Positions 17,073 to 25,205 of a stretch of DNA of 45,188 nt are shown here, in pieces. Source of the DNA: Deinococcus sp. (GTDB taxonomy: Bacteria > Deinococcota > Deinococci > Deinococcales > Deinococcaceae); assembly GCF_018260405.1 (NCBI RefSeq), contig NZ_JAGLBG010000007.1, positions 1 to 45,188 on the forward strand, written 5' to 3'. The notes beneath the pieces were generated by a model. That model saw only the letters and a list, made by a program, of their open reading frames with translations, was not told the origin of the DNA and searched no databases. Position 1 is the stretch's first letter. Each line of letters starts with the position of its first letter. A program made the translations under genes and the position numbers.

Positions 17073-17828
17073 ATGATGCTGGCGGTCATCGGGGTGGGGC
17101 TGCTGGCGGGGGTGCTGGGCGCGATCCTGGGGCTGGGCGGCGGCGTGGTGGTCGTTCCGGCCCTGGAATTTGTCTTGCCGCGTTTCGGGCACGATATTTC
17201 GATCAGTCAGGCTGTGGCCGTGTCGCAGGTCGGGGTGCTGGCGGTTGGGCTCAGCGGCGCGGCCAGCTACTTGCAACAGGGCCTGGTGCGGGCCAGGACG
17301 GGCTATCTGCTTTCGCCCTACACCATTGTCGGCGGCGCGGTCGGCAGCTTTCTGGGGCTGATCCTGCCTGCCAAAGCCGTGGCCACGGTGTTTGCCCTGC
17401 TGCTGCTGTACTCGGCCTACAACCTGCTGCGCGGCCTGAAGCGTATAGAAGTCGAGCGCGAACCCAGCCCACTGGTGCCGCCCGCCATGACCTTCGCCGG
17501 AATCATGAGCGGTCTGCTGGGCATCGGTGGCGGCACGGTGCAGGTGCCGGTGCTCAATCTGATGGAAGGCATGCCCATTCGTCAGGCGATTGCCACCAGC
17601 ACGTTTATCATGGGCCTCACGGCAGTGGGCAATGCCCTGGTCTATCAAGCGGGCGGGCTACTGGATACGCAGCTGGCCGCCGGGGTGGCTTTCGGCGTGC
17701 TGATCGGAGCCAAAGCCGGGGCCGGGCTGCAAAGCCGGATTCCTGCCGCGCAGCTCAAGGTCTTTTTTAGCCTGCTGCTGCTGTTTACGGCGGGGCAGCT
17801 TCTGTGGAAATACTGGAGCCACGCATGA
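17073..17828 (+). CDS. TauE/SafE family sulfite/anion exporter
   Basis: 251 residues with about seven to eight membrane segments and the two internal repeats of the family: GAILGLGGGVVVVPALEF near the start and GLLGIGGGTVQVPVLNL in the second half. Members export sulfite, sulfoacetate or related anions. The ATG at 17073 was chosen because AGGTGA at 17059-17064 is a well placed RBS; upstream in-frame starts lack one. Its stop overlaps the next start (ATGA). Confidence 0.88.
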   Translation: MMLAVIGVGLLAGVLGAILGLGGGVVVVPALEFVLPRFGHDISISQAVAVSQVGVLAVGLSGAASYLQQGLVRARTGYLLSPYTIVGGAVGSFLGLILPAKAVATVFALLLLYSAYNLLRGLKRIEVEREPSPLVPPAMTFAGIMSGLLGIGGGTVQVPVLNLMEGMPIRQAIATSTFIMGLTAVGNALVYQAGGLLDTQLAAGVAFGVLIGAKAGAGLQSRIPAAQLKVFFSLLLLFTAGQLLWKYWSHA

Positions 17829-18106
17829 GCGCCCCCGAGCCGCACAAACAGAGCGAACTGGCTGGATTACCCACCTGGCTCTATCCGGCGGGCTTCTGGA
17901 TCACGCTGGTTTTGCTGGGCGTGGGCGTCTTTTGGCCGCACCTGTCCTATCTGGGGGTTATTTGCATCGGCACGGTGCCAGTCTTGGCGGCGCTGTGGGT
18001 CGCGGTGTCCGCCTGGTCGCGGGACCGCCGCCTCAGTTACGCGGCCCTGGCGGCGCTCGGTGGCCTGATACTGGTGGTTATTGTCAAGCAGTTCATCAGG
18101 CGCTAA
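17825..18106 (+). CDS. Small membrane protein, DUF1634-like partner of TauE/SafE
   Basis: 93 residues with two to three membrane segments. The central GVICIGTVPVLAALWVAV and the following RDRRLSYAALAALGG resemble the DUF1634 family, which is often encoded next to TauE/SafE exporters. It overlaps the exporter gene by 4 nt, so the two are coupled and may form a complex. The N-terminal part is shorter than in usual DUF1634 proteins. Role otherwise unknown. Confidence 0.7.
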   Translation: MSAPEPHKQSELAGLPTWLYPAGFWITLVLLGVGVFWPHLSYLGVICIGTVPVLAALWVAVSAWSRDRRLSYAALAALGGLILVVIVKQFIRR

Positions 18107-18129
18107 GCACCTGCCGGGTGAACAGTGCG

Positions 18130-18270
18130 GCATGACGTCCCTTTACCCCAAGTGGCATGAGAAGGCAAAAGGAGCTGCCAGGCAGAACGAGTGAACAAGA
18201 AAGAGCAGTTCTCCGAATGAAGGGGGCGGCGGTGTTTTTCCGACGTGCCCTTCATTCGGAGAACTGCTCT
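18130..18270 (-). repeat. Repeat family B, copy 1
   Basis: Read on the minus strand from 18270 it starts AGAGCAGTTCTCCGAATGA, then CACGTCGGAAAAACAC, then CTGCTCTTTCTTGTTCACTC, as in copies at 22888 and 29612. In this copy the first 69 bp form a perfect 23-bp inverted repeat (18202-18224 with 18248-18270, 23-nt loop). The end near 18130 is diverged. It directly abuts a family A half-element. Confidence 0.75.
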
Positions 18271-18308
18271 AAATCCGAAGCTGCCCGGTTCAATTGGCAG
18301 TCTGTATG
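18271..18308 (+). repeat. Repeat family A, 3' half, copy next to family B
   Basis: AAATCCGAAGCTGCCCGG then TTCAATTGGCAGTCTGTATG matches the 3' end of the full family A copies. The 5' half is missing and family B copy 1 lies in its place, suggesting that one element inserted into or deleted the other. Confidence 0.6.
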
Positions 18309-18324
18309 ACCACTGTCCTTGCGT

Positions 18325-19884
18325 TTACTTCAGCTGATACCCAACTGCCAGTTCCTGGTACGCCGCCACCTGAGCGTTTTTCCAGGCTTCGTCTTTGCCC
18401 AGTTCCTCGGCCAGAATTTCGGCGGTGCGGGGGGCTGCCTCGGCGCTAGCTCTGGCGTTTAGCAGCAGGGCGCGGGTGCGGCGGGCCAGCAGGTCCTCGG
18501 CGGTGCGGGCCTGCTCGAAGCGGATGCTCCAGCGCAGTTCGGCCTCGGTGTAGGGCAGCTCGGGGTGCAGCGTGCGGTCGGCGCCGGGCAACTGCTGAAT
18601 GCGCTCGGCGTCGGTGCCGTACACCTTCCAGTGGTCGGGCCGCTCATCTTGGCTCCAGCCGTGCAGGTGCAGGCCGGGGGTCAGGGTCATGCGTTCCGGC
18701 AAGTCGCCCACCTTCTCAGCGCGGGTTACCACGTCCTCACCCATGCGGCGGTAGGTGGTCCATTTGCCGCCCGTAACCGTAATCAGGCCGCCCGCCGAAA
18801 CCACGATGGTATGGTCGCGACTGATCGCTTTGGTATCGGCGGCGTCGGCAGGCTTGACCAGTGGGCGGAGTCCGGCGTACACGCTGCGCACATCCTCGCG
18901 GGTGGGGGCCGGGTCCATGTAGCGGCCAGCCGTGCGCAGGATAAACTCGACTTCTTCATCTAGCGCACGAGGCTCGAAGTCGGTGTTCGGAACGGCTGTG
19001 TCTGTCGTGCCAATCACCACATGGTCATGCCACGGCACGGCAAACAGCACGCGCCCATCGTCGGTGCGGGGAATCATGATCGCGCTGTTGCCCGGCAGGA
19101 ATTTCTTGTCTACAACCACATGTACGCCCTGGCTGGGAGCCACCATGCCCTTGACGTCGGGTGTTTCCATGCGGCGGATGTCGTCTACCCACACGCCAGT
19201 CGCGTTGACCACTACTTTGGCGCGGACCTCGTGCAGGGTGCCGCTGTCTTCTTCCCGGAAAGTCGCGCCGATAATCTTGTCACCGTCTTTAAGCAGACCG
19301 ATCACCGGGGCGTAATTCAGCGCTACACCGCCGTGATCTTCCAGGGTACGCAGCAGGGTCACGGCCAGGCGCGAATCGTCGAATTGGCCGTCGTGGTACA
19401 GGATGCCGCCTTTTAGCCCTTCTTTTTGCAGGGTGCTCGCCTTGTTCAGCGCCTGCTCCTTGTTCAGCAACTTGCTGCTGCCCAGGCTTAGTTTGCCCGC
19501 CAGCACGTCGTACATCTTCAGGCCAATGCCGTAAAAGGGTTCAGCCCACCACTCGTAGGCGGGGACCACGAATTCCAAGTCGTGCACCAGATGCGGCGCG
19601 TTCTTACGCAGTAGGCCGCGTTCGTGCAGCGCTTCACGCACCAGCGATACGTTGCCCTGCGCCAGATAACGCACGCCGCCGTGAACCAGCTTGGTGCTGC
19701 GGCTGCTGGTGCCCTTGGCGTAATCGTGGCCTTCGAGCAGCAGCACGCTATGCCCGCGCGTGGCCGCCTCGACGGCGCTGCCCAGGCCGGTCGCGCCGCC
19801 GCCGATAACCAGCACGTCCCACACCTTATTGGCTACGGCACTGGCAAGGGAAGTCTTACGGGGGTCTTGTTGAGCTTGTGTCAT
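18325..19884 (-). CDS. glpD: Glycerol-3-phosphate dehydrogenase
   Basis: 519 residues, normal length for the FAD-dependent membrane-associated enzyme. It oxidises glycerol 3-phosphate to dihydroxyacetone phosphate and passes electrons to the quinone pool. The FAD-binding DVLVIGGGATGLGSAVEA lies at about residues 23-40, followed by DYAKGTSSRSTKLVHGGVRY, and the C-terminal domain typical of GlpD is present. RBS AAGGAG sits 9 nt before the ATG. Two palindromic operators lie 47-82 bp upstream and match a pair near the SorC-type regulator gene, so glpD is probably in that regulon. Confidence 0.96.
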   Translation of the reverse strand: MTQAQQDPRKTSLASAVANKVWDVLVIGGGATGLGSAVEAATRGHSVLLLEGHDYAKGTSSRSTKLVHGGVRYLAQGNVSLVREALHERGLLRKNAPHLVHDLEFVVPAYEWWAEPFYGIGLKMYDVLAGKLSLGSSKLLNKEQALNKASTLQKEGLKGGILYHDGQFDDSRLAVTLLRTLEDHGGVALNYAPVIGLLKDGDKIIGATFREEDSGTLHEVRAKVVVNATGVWVDDIRRMETPDVKGMVAPSQGVHVVVDKKFLPGNSAIMIPRTDDGRVLFAVPWHDHVVIGTTDTAVPNTDFEPRALDEEVEFILRTAGRYMDPAPTREDVRSVYAGLRPLVKPADAADTKAISRDHTIVVSAGGLITVTGGKWTTYRRMGEDVVTRAEKVGDLPERMTLTPGLHLHGWSQDERPDHWKVYGTDAERIQQLPGADRTLHPELPYTEAELRWSIRFEQARTAEDLLARRTRALLLNARASAEAAPRTAEILAEELGKDEAWKNAQVAAYQELAVGYQLK

Positions 19885-19930
19885 GTTCTGGCTCCTTGGC
19901 GGTTAAAAGGGAAAGAGAATCGAACCGCTT

Positions 19931-19966
19931 TGAACATATGTTCGCGCTTATTGAACAGATGTTCAA
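19931..19966. promoter_or_regulatory. Tandem glp operators upstream of glpD
   Basis: Two palindromes, TGAACATATGTTC (19931-19943) and TTGAACAGATGTTCAA (19951-19966), have centres 21 bp apart, two helical turns. The same motif pair with the same spacing occurs at 24000-24034. They are proposed sites for the SorC-class regulator at 24054. Confidence 0.8.
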
Positions 19967-20059
19967 GAGCGAGGCTTCATTCTTTTGGGTCAGTGCCAGC
20001 GCCACAATGTCTAGCGCCTGAATGACCTCCCGCTGACAGGCCGCGAGCACACTGCGAAG

Positions 20060-21172
20060 GTGAAAAAATCCTGCTCCTTGATTGCCCTCGCCCTGACCCT
20101 CGGCCTCGCCAGCTGCGCCCCTACCGCCCAGCAGGGGGGAGGGCAGGTGAATCCCGCCGACGTGCTGTTCACCTTTAGCACCGTGGGCGACAGCCGTGAG
20201 GACCCAGCCGCCGAGGGGCTGAACGGGCAGAACAAGATATGGCTGCAAAATACCCGCGCCTGGACACGCATTATGAAAGAGTCCAACGCGCAGGGGGCCA
20301 AAGCCATGTTTTTCAACGGCGACATGATTATGGGCTACACCACTGACCGTGCCACGCTTGACCGCCAGTACGCGTTCTGGCGCGGCATGTCGGCCACGCT
20401 GATGGAGCAGGGCACCTACGTGGTGCCGGTGCCGGGCAACCATGAGGTGCAGGAAAAAGGCACCGACGCAGCGGGCAAGGGCTTTAAGCTGGCGCGAGCG
20501 GGCAATGAGGACGCCTGGCGGGCCAACATGGGCGACCTGATTTTGGACAAGCTGCGTTTTCAGGCCCTGACCGGCCTGGACGCCAAAAACTTCGACGCGG
20601 CCAACACGCCCCAGGTAGGCGGCGCTGACCCCGTGACCACCGACCAGAAGCAGCTGACCTACTCCTTCGACGCGGACAACAGTCACTTTGCTATCATCAA
20701 CACCGACGCCACCGGCTGGGACAGCCACGCGCCGGTGGGCTGGCTGAAAGCTGACCTGGCTGCCGCCAAAGCCCGTGGCCTGAATCACTTCTTCGTGTTC
20801 GGCCATAAGCCCGCCTACACCTACAAGTACAACGACAAGGTGACTCCCAGCGGCTTTGATGCCGACCCTGCCAATCAGACCGCCTTCTGGGATTTGGTGG
20901 AGCAGTACGGCGCGACCTATTTCTCGGGTCACGAGCACATTTACCACGCCATGCAGCCCCGCGCCGACAAGGCTGGCAAAGCCTGGGAAGTCATCGTGGG
21001 TTCGGGCGGCAGTCCCTTCGAGGCCAAGCCCGGCGACAGTACTAATCCGCAGGACTACATGTACGCCTGGGCCACCGTGCAGGTGCTCAAGGATGGCCGT
21101 GTCCACGCCACCGTGTACGGCTTCGACCAGAAGTTCGGCACGACCCAGATTCTCAAGAGCTGGGATTTGTAA
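20060..21172 (+). CDS. Secreted metallophosphoesterase (lipoprotein)
   Basis: 370 residues. The signal sequence ends in a lipobox LASC (Cys19), so it is exported and lipid-anchored. Calcineurin-like phosphoesterase motifs in order: GDSR (43-46), NGD (86-88), GNHE (126-129), FGHKP and SGHEHIY. These bind two metals and hydrolyse a phosphate ester. GTG start; no good Shine-Dalgarno, but CACACT lies exactly 6 nt upstream. Divergent from glpD across the operator region and followed by a strong hairpin. It might release phosphate or glycerol phosphate outside the cell to feed the glycerol genes, but that is inference. Confidence 0.88.
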   Translation: MKKSCSLIALALTLGLASCAPTAQQGGGQVNPADVLFTFSTVGDSREDPAAEGLNGQNKIWLQNTRAWTRIMKESNAQGAKAMFFNGDMIMGYTTDRATLDRQYAFWRGMSATLMEQGTYVVPVPGNHEVQEKGTDAAGKGFKLARAGNEDAWRANMGDLILDKLRFQALTGLDAKNFDAANTPQVGGADPVTTDQKQLTYSFDADNSHFAIINTDATGWDSHAPVGWLKADLAAAKARGLNHFFVFGHKPAYTYKYNDKVTPSGFDADPANQTAFWDLVEQYGATYFSGHEHIYHAMQPRADKAGKAWEVIVGSGGSPFEAKPGDSTNPQDYMYAWATVQVLKDGRVHATVYGFDQKFGTTQILKSWDL

Positions 21173-21232
21173 AGCTGAGGGCCAGAAGAAGAGTGGGGGC
21201 GGGTTGTTCCACTCTTCAAAAGGAGCAGCGAA

Positions 21233-21271
21233 GTGATGCGGGTCTGGGCACTTTTCCCAGACCCGCATCAC
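21233..21271. terminator. Bidirectional terminator between phosphoesterase and glpK
   Basis: Perfect 16-bp stem (21233-21248 with 21256-21271) with a 7-nt loop; left arm GTGATGCGGGTCTGGG. It lies between convergent genes. A T-rich tail (CTTCTTTTG) follows on the plus strand. Confidence 0.75.
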
Positions 21272-21317
21272 CGCTCCTTCACTTCTTTTGTATTAAAGGT
21301 TCCAGCGACAGGCGGCC

Positions 21318-22820
21318 TTACTGGCTGTCCTCTTCCCAGTCACGGCTGCGTTCCACGGCCTTTTTCCACTTCTTGGTCAGTTTGGCGCGGGTGGCTTCGT
21401 CCATCTGCGGCTCGAAGCGCCGGTCGACCTGCCACTGGTGCGCGATGTCGTCGGTGGATTTCCAGAAGCCCACGGCCAGGCCTGCCAGGTAAGCGGCGCC
21501 CAACGCGGTGGTTTCGGTAACTTTGGGGCGCACGACCGGCACGCCCAGAATATCAGCCTGGAACTGCATCATCAGGTCGTTGTTGCTGGCTCCACCGTCC
21601 ACACGAAGTTCCTTGAGCTTGGCCCCGGAATCCTTCTGCATGGCTTCGAGCAGTTCGGCGCTCTGGTAGACCACCGCTTCCAGTGCGGCGCGGGCAAAGT
21701 GGGCCTTAGTGGTGCTCCGGGTAATGCCGACGATGGTGCCACGGGCGTAGGGATCCCAGTAGGGTGCGCCCAGGCCCACAAACGCGGGCACCAGCATCAC
21801 GCCGCCGCTGTCGGGTACGCTGGCGGCCAGAGCCTCGACCTCACTGCTATCGCGGATGATGTTCAGGCCGTCGCGTAGCCACTGCACCACGGCGCCGCCG
21901 ATAAACACCGAGCCTTCCAGGGCGTAGGTGCGCTTGCCGTCAAGTTGCCAGGCTACAGTGGTCAGCAGCTTGTTCTGACTGGGCACGGCCTCGTCCTCGG
22001 TGTTCATAAGCATAAAGCAGCCGGTGCCGTAGGTATTTTTCGCCATGCCCCTTTCCAGGCACACCTGTCCAAAGGTCGCGGCCTGCTGGTCGCCGCCAAT
22101 CCCGGCAATCGGCACCTGAGTGCCGAGCAGGCCCTCGGCCGTCTTACCGTAGACCTCGCTGGAGTTGCGCACTTCGGGCAGCACGCTGCGGGGCACGTCG
22201 AGCAGCTCCAGCAACTCGTCGTCCCACTCGCCGGTGTGGATGTTGTAAAGCAGTGTGCGGCTGGCGTTGGTGGCGTCGGTGATGTGCAGTTCGCCGCCGG
22301 TCAGGTTATAAACCAGCCAGGAGTCGATGGTGCCGAAGGCCAGTTCGCCCTGCTGGGCGCGTTCGCGGGCGCCTTCTACGTTATCCAGCAGCCACTTGAC
22401 TTTGGTGCCGCTGAAGTACGCGTCCAGTACCAGGCCGGTTTTGTCCTGAAAAATCTTCTCGGTCTTTTCACGAATCGAGTCGCAGAACTGTGCGGTGCGG
22501 CGGTCTTGCCACACAATCGCGTTATGAATCGGCTTGCCGGTCTTGCGGTCCCAAATGACGGCGGTTTCGCGCTGGTTGGTAATGCCGATGGCGGCCAGGT
22601 CGCTCGCGCGAATCCCGGCGTTGCTGATGGCCTGCTGCGCCACGCCGATCTGGGTGCTCCAGATTTCGCTGGCGTCGTGCTCGACCCAGCCGGACTTGGG
22701 AAAGTACTGCTTGAACTCCTGCTGCCCCAAGCCTTTGATGTCGCCTGCATGGTCGAACACGATGGCGCGGCAGCTGGTGGTGCCCTGGTCGAGTGCAAGA
22801 ATATATCTGGTGTCTGACAT
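21318..22820 (-). CDS. glpK: Glycerol kinase
   Basis: 500 residues, normal length for this FGGY-family enzyme. It phosphorylates glycerol to glycerol 3-phosphate. The N-terminal phosphate-binding ALDQGTTSCRAI, the signature AVVWQ-like AIVWQDRRT and the ATP-site segment around GGASNNDLMMQFQAD are intact. The ATG at 22820 gives the standard N-terminus (MSDTRYILALDQG) and has AAGGAG upstream. It follows glpF with about 200 bp between them, occupied mostly by a family B repeat, so both probably share the glpF promoter. Confidence 0.97.
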   Translation of the reverse strand: MSDTRYILALDQGTTSCRAIVFDHAGDIKGLGQQEFKQYFPKSGWVEHDASEIWSTQIGVAQQAISNAGIRASDLAAIGITNQRETAVIWDRKTGKPIHNAIVWQDRRTAQFCDSIREKTEKIFQDKTGLVLDAYFSGTKVKWLLDNVEGARERAQQGELAFGTIDSWLVYNLTGGELHITDATNASRTLLYNIHTGEWDDELLELLDVPRSVLPEVRNSSEVYGKTAEGLLGTQVPIAGIGGDQQAATFGQVCLERGMAKNTYGTGCFMLMNTEDEAVPSQNKLLTTVAWQLDGKRTYALEGSVFIGGAVVQWLRDGLNIIRDSSEVEALAASVPDSGGVMLVPAFVGLGAPYWDPYARGTIVGITRSTTKAHFARAALEAVVYQSAELLEAMQKDSGAKLKELRVDGGASNNDLMMQFQADILGVPVVRPKVTETTALGAAYLAGLAVGFWKSTDDIAHQWQVDRRFEPQMDEATRAKLTKKWKKAVERSRDWEEDSQ

Positions 22821-22887
22821 GGTGTTCTCCTTACTTAAAAGTGGGGTACGCTGGAGCCACTGCTGGCCTCCTGGCTCGCCCGAACTT

Positions 22888-23024
22888 AGAGCAGTTCTCC
22901 GAATGATGGACACGTCGGAAAAACACTGCTGTCCCCTTCATTCTACGTCCTGCTCTTTCTTTTTCACCCGTTCCGCTCGGCAAAAAGATGGTCAAAAGAG
23001 CACCATCTTTTTCCAACATGCTCT
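22888..23024 (+). repeat. Repeat family B, copy 2 (137 bp, between glpF and glpK)
   Basis: Starts AGAGCAGTTCTCCGAATGA and ends CATGCTCT; the two ends are inverted copies of AGAGCA and are each flanked by T and A (TAGAGC...GCTCTA). An inner hairpin has arms AAAAAGATGGT and ACCATCTTTTT. The right end supplies the TAG stop codon of glpF. The element is inside the glpF-glpK transcript and could change mRNA processing or the ratio of the two proteins. Confidence 0.8.
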
Positions 23025-23838
23025 AGTTGCCGTTGAACTCAGGGTCAATGCCCTGGGCGCCGATATGGGCCTGACCAGCATGCAGCAGGGGCCGCCCAAT
23101 GGCGAAGTCGTAGATAAAGGCCCCGACCAGCGCCCCGACTATTGGCCCGATGACCGGCACCATCCACACGTTCAAGTCGCCCAGGTTCTTGAAGCCTGCC
23201 AGCAGCGCAAAAAGGCGCGGGCCGAGGTCGCGGGCGGGGTTGATCGCGTAGCCGTTCATACCGCCGAAGCTAATACCAATGGCCATCACCACGAAGGCTA
23301 CGGCCAGCGGCCCCCAAGTTGCCAGGGCAGAGTTGTTCATCTTGTCGCCGATAGCCAGAATCAGGCCCATCAGCAGCGCCGTGCCGACCACCTGATCGAC
23401 GAAACCGGGCAGGAAGCCGGGCACCGCCGGGAAGGTGCTGAAGATGCCCGCCGTGTGGCTCAGACCGGGGTCTACACCCAGCCATTTGGCGTGGTACACC
23501 GCGAAGACGATGGCCGCGCCTAAAAAAGCCCCGAGCATCTGCGCCAGAATAAAGTAGCCGACCTTGCTCCATGAAAAGCGTCCGGTGGCCGCCAGCGCGA
23601 TGGTCACTGCCGGGTTCAGGTGCGCGCCAGTAATGGTGCCAGCAATAAAAATCCCCATGAGTACCGCAAAGCCCCAGCCCAGGGTGATATTGGTGTAGCC
23701 GCCCATGACCAGTTCACCCGGAACGGCAGGCGAGGAGCCGAACAGTTTGACCATGGCGACCACGCCGCAGCCGAACAAGATCAGTACCATGGTGCCGAGC
23801 AACTCTGCAACGAATTCCTGTGCTGCTGTAAATTTCAT
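23023..23838 (-). CDS. glpF: Glycerol facilitator (aquaglyceroporin)
   Basis: 271 residues, six membrane segments plus two half helices. NPA motifs at 75-77 and 200-202; the second reads NPARD (Asp204), the mark of a glycerol facilitator rather than a water-only channel. It lets glycerol diffuse into the cell. RBS AAGGAGG lies just before the ATG. First gene of the glpF-glpK operon; the stop codon lies at the border of a family B repeat. Tandem operators lie about 165-200 bp upstream, between glpF and the divergent regulator gene. Confidence 0.96.
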   Translation of the reverse strand: MKFTAAQEFVAELLGTMVLILFGCGVVAMVKLFGSSPAVPGELVMGGYTNITLGWGFAVLMGIFIAGTITGAHLNPAVTIALAATGRFSWSKVGYFILAQMLGAFLGAAIVFAVYHAKWLGVDPGLSHTAGIFSTFPAVPGFLPGFVDQVVGTALLMGLILAIGDKMNNSALATWGPLAVAFVVMAIGISFGGMNGYAINPARDLGPRLFALLAGFKNLGDLNVWMVPVIGPIVGALVGAFIYDFAIGRPLLHAGQAHIGAQGIDPEFNGN

Positions 23839-23999
23839 GCTGCCTCCTTTTCTCCTTGGCTGTGCTGAACCGGGCTGCGCTACACGCAGTTGCGCTGCAT
23901 ACAGTCGCGCTGAAACAGCTGTCCCGGTACAGTCATGCCGGTAGAAGTGCCCAGGTCGGGCCTGGTGTGTTGTGTTTCAGCTCACGTTGTCATGGCAGA

Positions 24000-24034
24000 T
24001 GAACGTTTGTCAAGAGCCTGTGAACAGATGTTCA
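24000..24034. promoter_or_regulatory. Tandem glp operators between glpF and its regulator
   Basis: TGAACGTTTGTCAA (24000-24013, imperfect) and TGAACAGATGTTCA (24021-24034, palindromic) have centres 21 bp apart, as in the glpD pair. They lie 20-54 bp before the regulator gene and so would also serve autoregulation. Confidence 0.78.
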
Positions 24035-24053
24035 GGGGTGAGCCGGGAGGTTT

Positions 24054-25073
24054 ATGATCTGGGTCATGTCGCACAAGGATGCAGACAAGCTGATTTCTGT
24101 GCCGTTGCCTGCGCTGGCTGATCCTAACGTGGTTCAGGCGGTGCAGGTTGCGCGGCTGTATTACCAGCAGGGCCAGACCACCGGCGCAATCGCCAGGGAA
24201 CTGGGGCTGTCGCGCCCCCGCGTGTCGCGGTTGCTGACGCTGGCGCGCCGCACCGGGCTGGTCGAAATCCGCATTCATGACCCTCAGGCCCACCCGCAGC
24301 ACCTCGAAGCGCACCTGCGTGAGCAGTGGCCTGGTCTGCACCCGCAGGTGGTGGGCCTTCCCTCTGGCACCACCCAGGCCACCCGTATGGAGCGGGTCGC
24401 GCAGGCGGCGGCGCACTGGCTGGGCACCGGCCTGCGCCCACGCATGACCGTGGGGCTGGCGTGGGGCAATACGCTGGACGTGGTCAGTCACGCCCTGACG
24501 CCGCGCTCACTGCCGGATGTGGAATTCGTGCAACTCAACGGCAGTGCCAGCGCCTACGACTTTTCCAGCGGCTTCGTAACCGACACGCTGCTGCGCTTTG
24601 CCCGCGCCTTCGGGGGCCGCGCTCACCTGTTTCCAGTGCCGACCTTTTTCGACGACCCGGCGACCAAGCAGGCCATGTGGCGCGAACGCAGCGTGCAGCA
24701 CGTTTTGGGGGTGCAGCGCCGCGCTGACCTGCTGGTGTTTAGCGTGGGCAGCGTGAATGCGGCGACGCCCAGCCACGTCTACACCGCCGGATATCTGGGC
24801 CAGGCCGACCTGCAACAGATGACCGGGCAGGGCGTGGTCGGCGATATCGCCACCATGTTTTTCCGGGCTGACGGACAGAGTCACGGCGTGTCTATCAATG
24901 CCCGCAGCAGCGGGCCCAGCCTGAATTTTATCCGGCAGCACCCGCAGACGGTGTGTGTGGTCGCCGACCCTGGCAAGGCCCTGGCTGTACGGGCCGCGCT
25001 GGAAGGCGGACTGGTGCGAACCCTGATCTTGGACGAGACGACGGCACGGGCCGTGCTGAATCCGGAGGAATAA
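24054..25073 (+). CDS. SorC/DeoR-class sugar-binding transcriptional regulator of the glycerol genes
   Basis: 339 residues. A helix-turn-helix at about 42-62 (TTGAIARELGLSRPRVSRLL) is followed by a SorC-type sugar-phosphate-binding domain with VGLPSGTTQATR and GLAWGNTLDVV motifs. Members of this family respond to phosphorylated sugars; glycerol 3-phosphate or dihydroxyacetone phosphate is the likely effector here. It is divergent from glpF and flanked by the tandem TGAACA..TGTTCA operators. The start may be ATG 24054 (RBS GGGAGG only 3 nt away) or ATG 24066. It is not of the classical E. coli GlpR type. Confidence 0.88.
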   Translation: MIWVMSHKDADKLISVPLPALADPNVVQAVQVARLYYQQGQTTGAIARELGLSRPRVSRLLTLARRTGLVEIRIHDPQAHPQHLEAHLREQWPGLHPQVVGLPSGTTQATRMERVAQAAAHWLGTGLRPRMTVGLAWGNTLDVVSHALTPRSLPDVEFVQLNGSASAYDFSSGFVTDTLLRFARAFGGRAHLFPVPTFFDDPATKQAMWRERSVQHVLGVQRRADLLVFSVGSVNAATPSHVYTAGYLGQADLQQMTGQGVVGDIATMFFRADGQSHGVSINARSSGPSLNFIRQHPQTVCVVADPGKALAVRAALEGGLVRTLILDETTARAVLNPEE

Positions 25074-25163
25074 GGACGCCCAAGTGAAGCTCGATTAACC
25101 GGGCGAAGCGAGAATGTTCAGAAGTACGCTGTCCTGGGAATAGAGAGGTTTCGGCACGTCATT

Positions 25164-25180
25164 AGAGCAGTTCTCCGAAC
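25164..25180 (+). repeat. Family B end fragment
   Basis: AGAGCAGTTCTCCGAAC preceded by TT, matching the first 16 bases of family B. The rest of the element is absent. It lies 25 bp past the end of the DUF817 gene. Confidence 0.5.
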
Positions 25181-25205
25181 ACCCTCTTAACCAGAGGCGG
25201 GTCCT

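Noticed and set aside
19856..21271. Long 471-residue open frame on the minus strand opposite the secreted phosphoesterase
   Set aside because: It is the GC-rich antisense frame of a gene with full metallophosphoesterase motifs and has no domain of its own.
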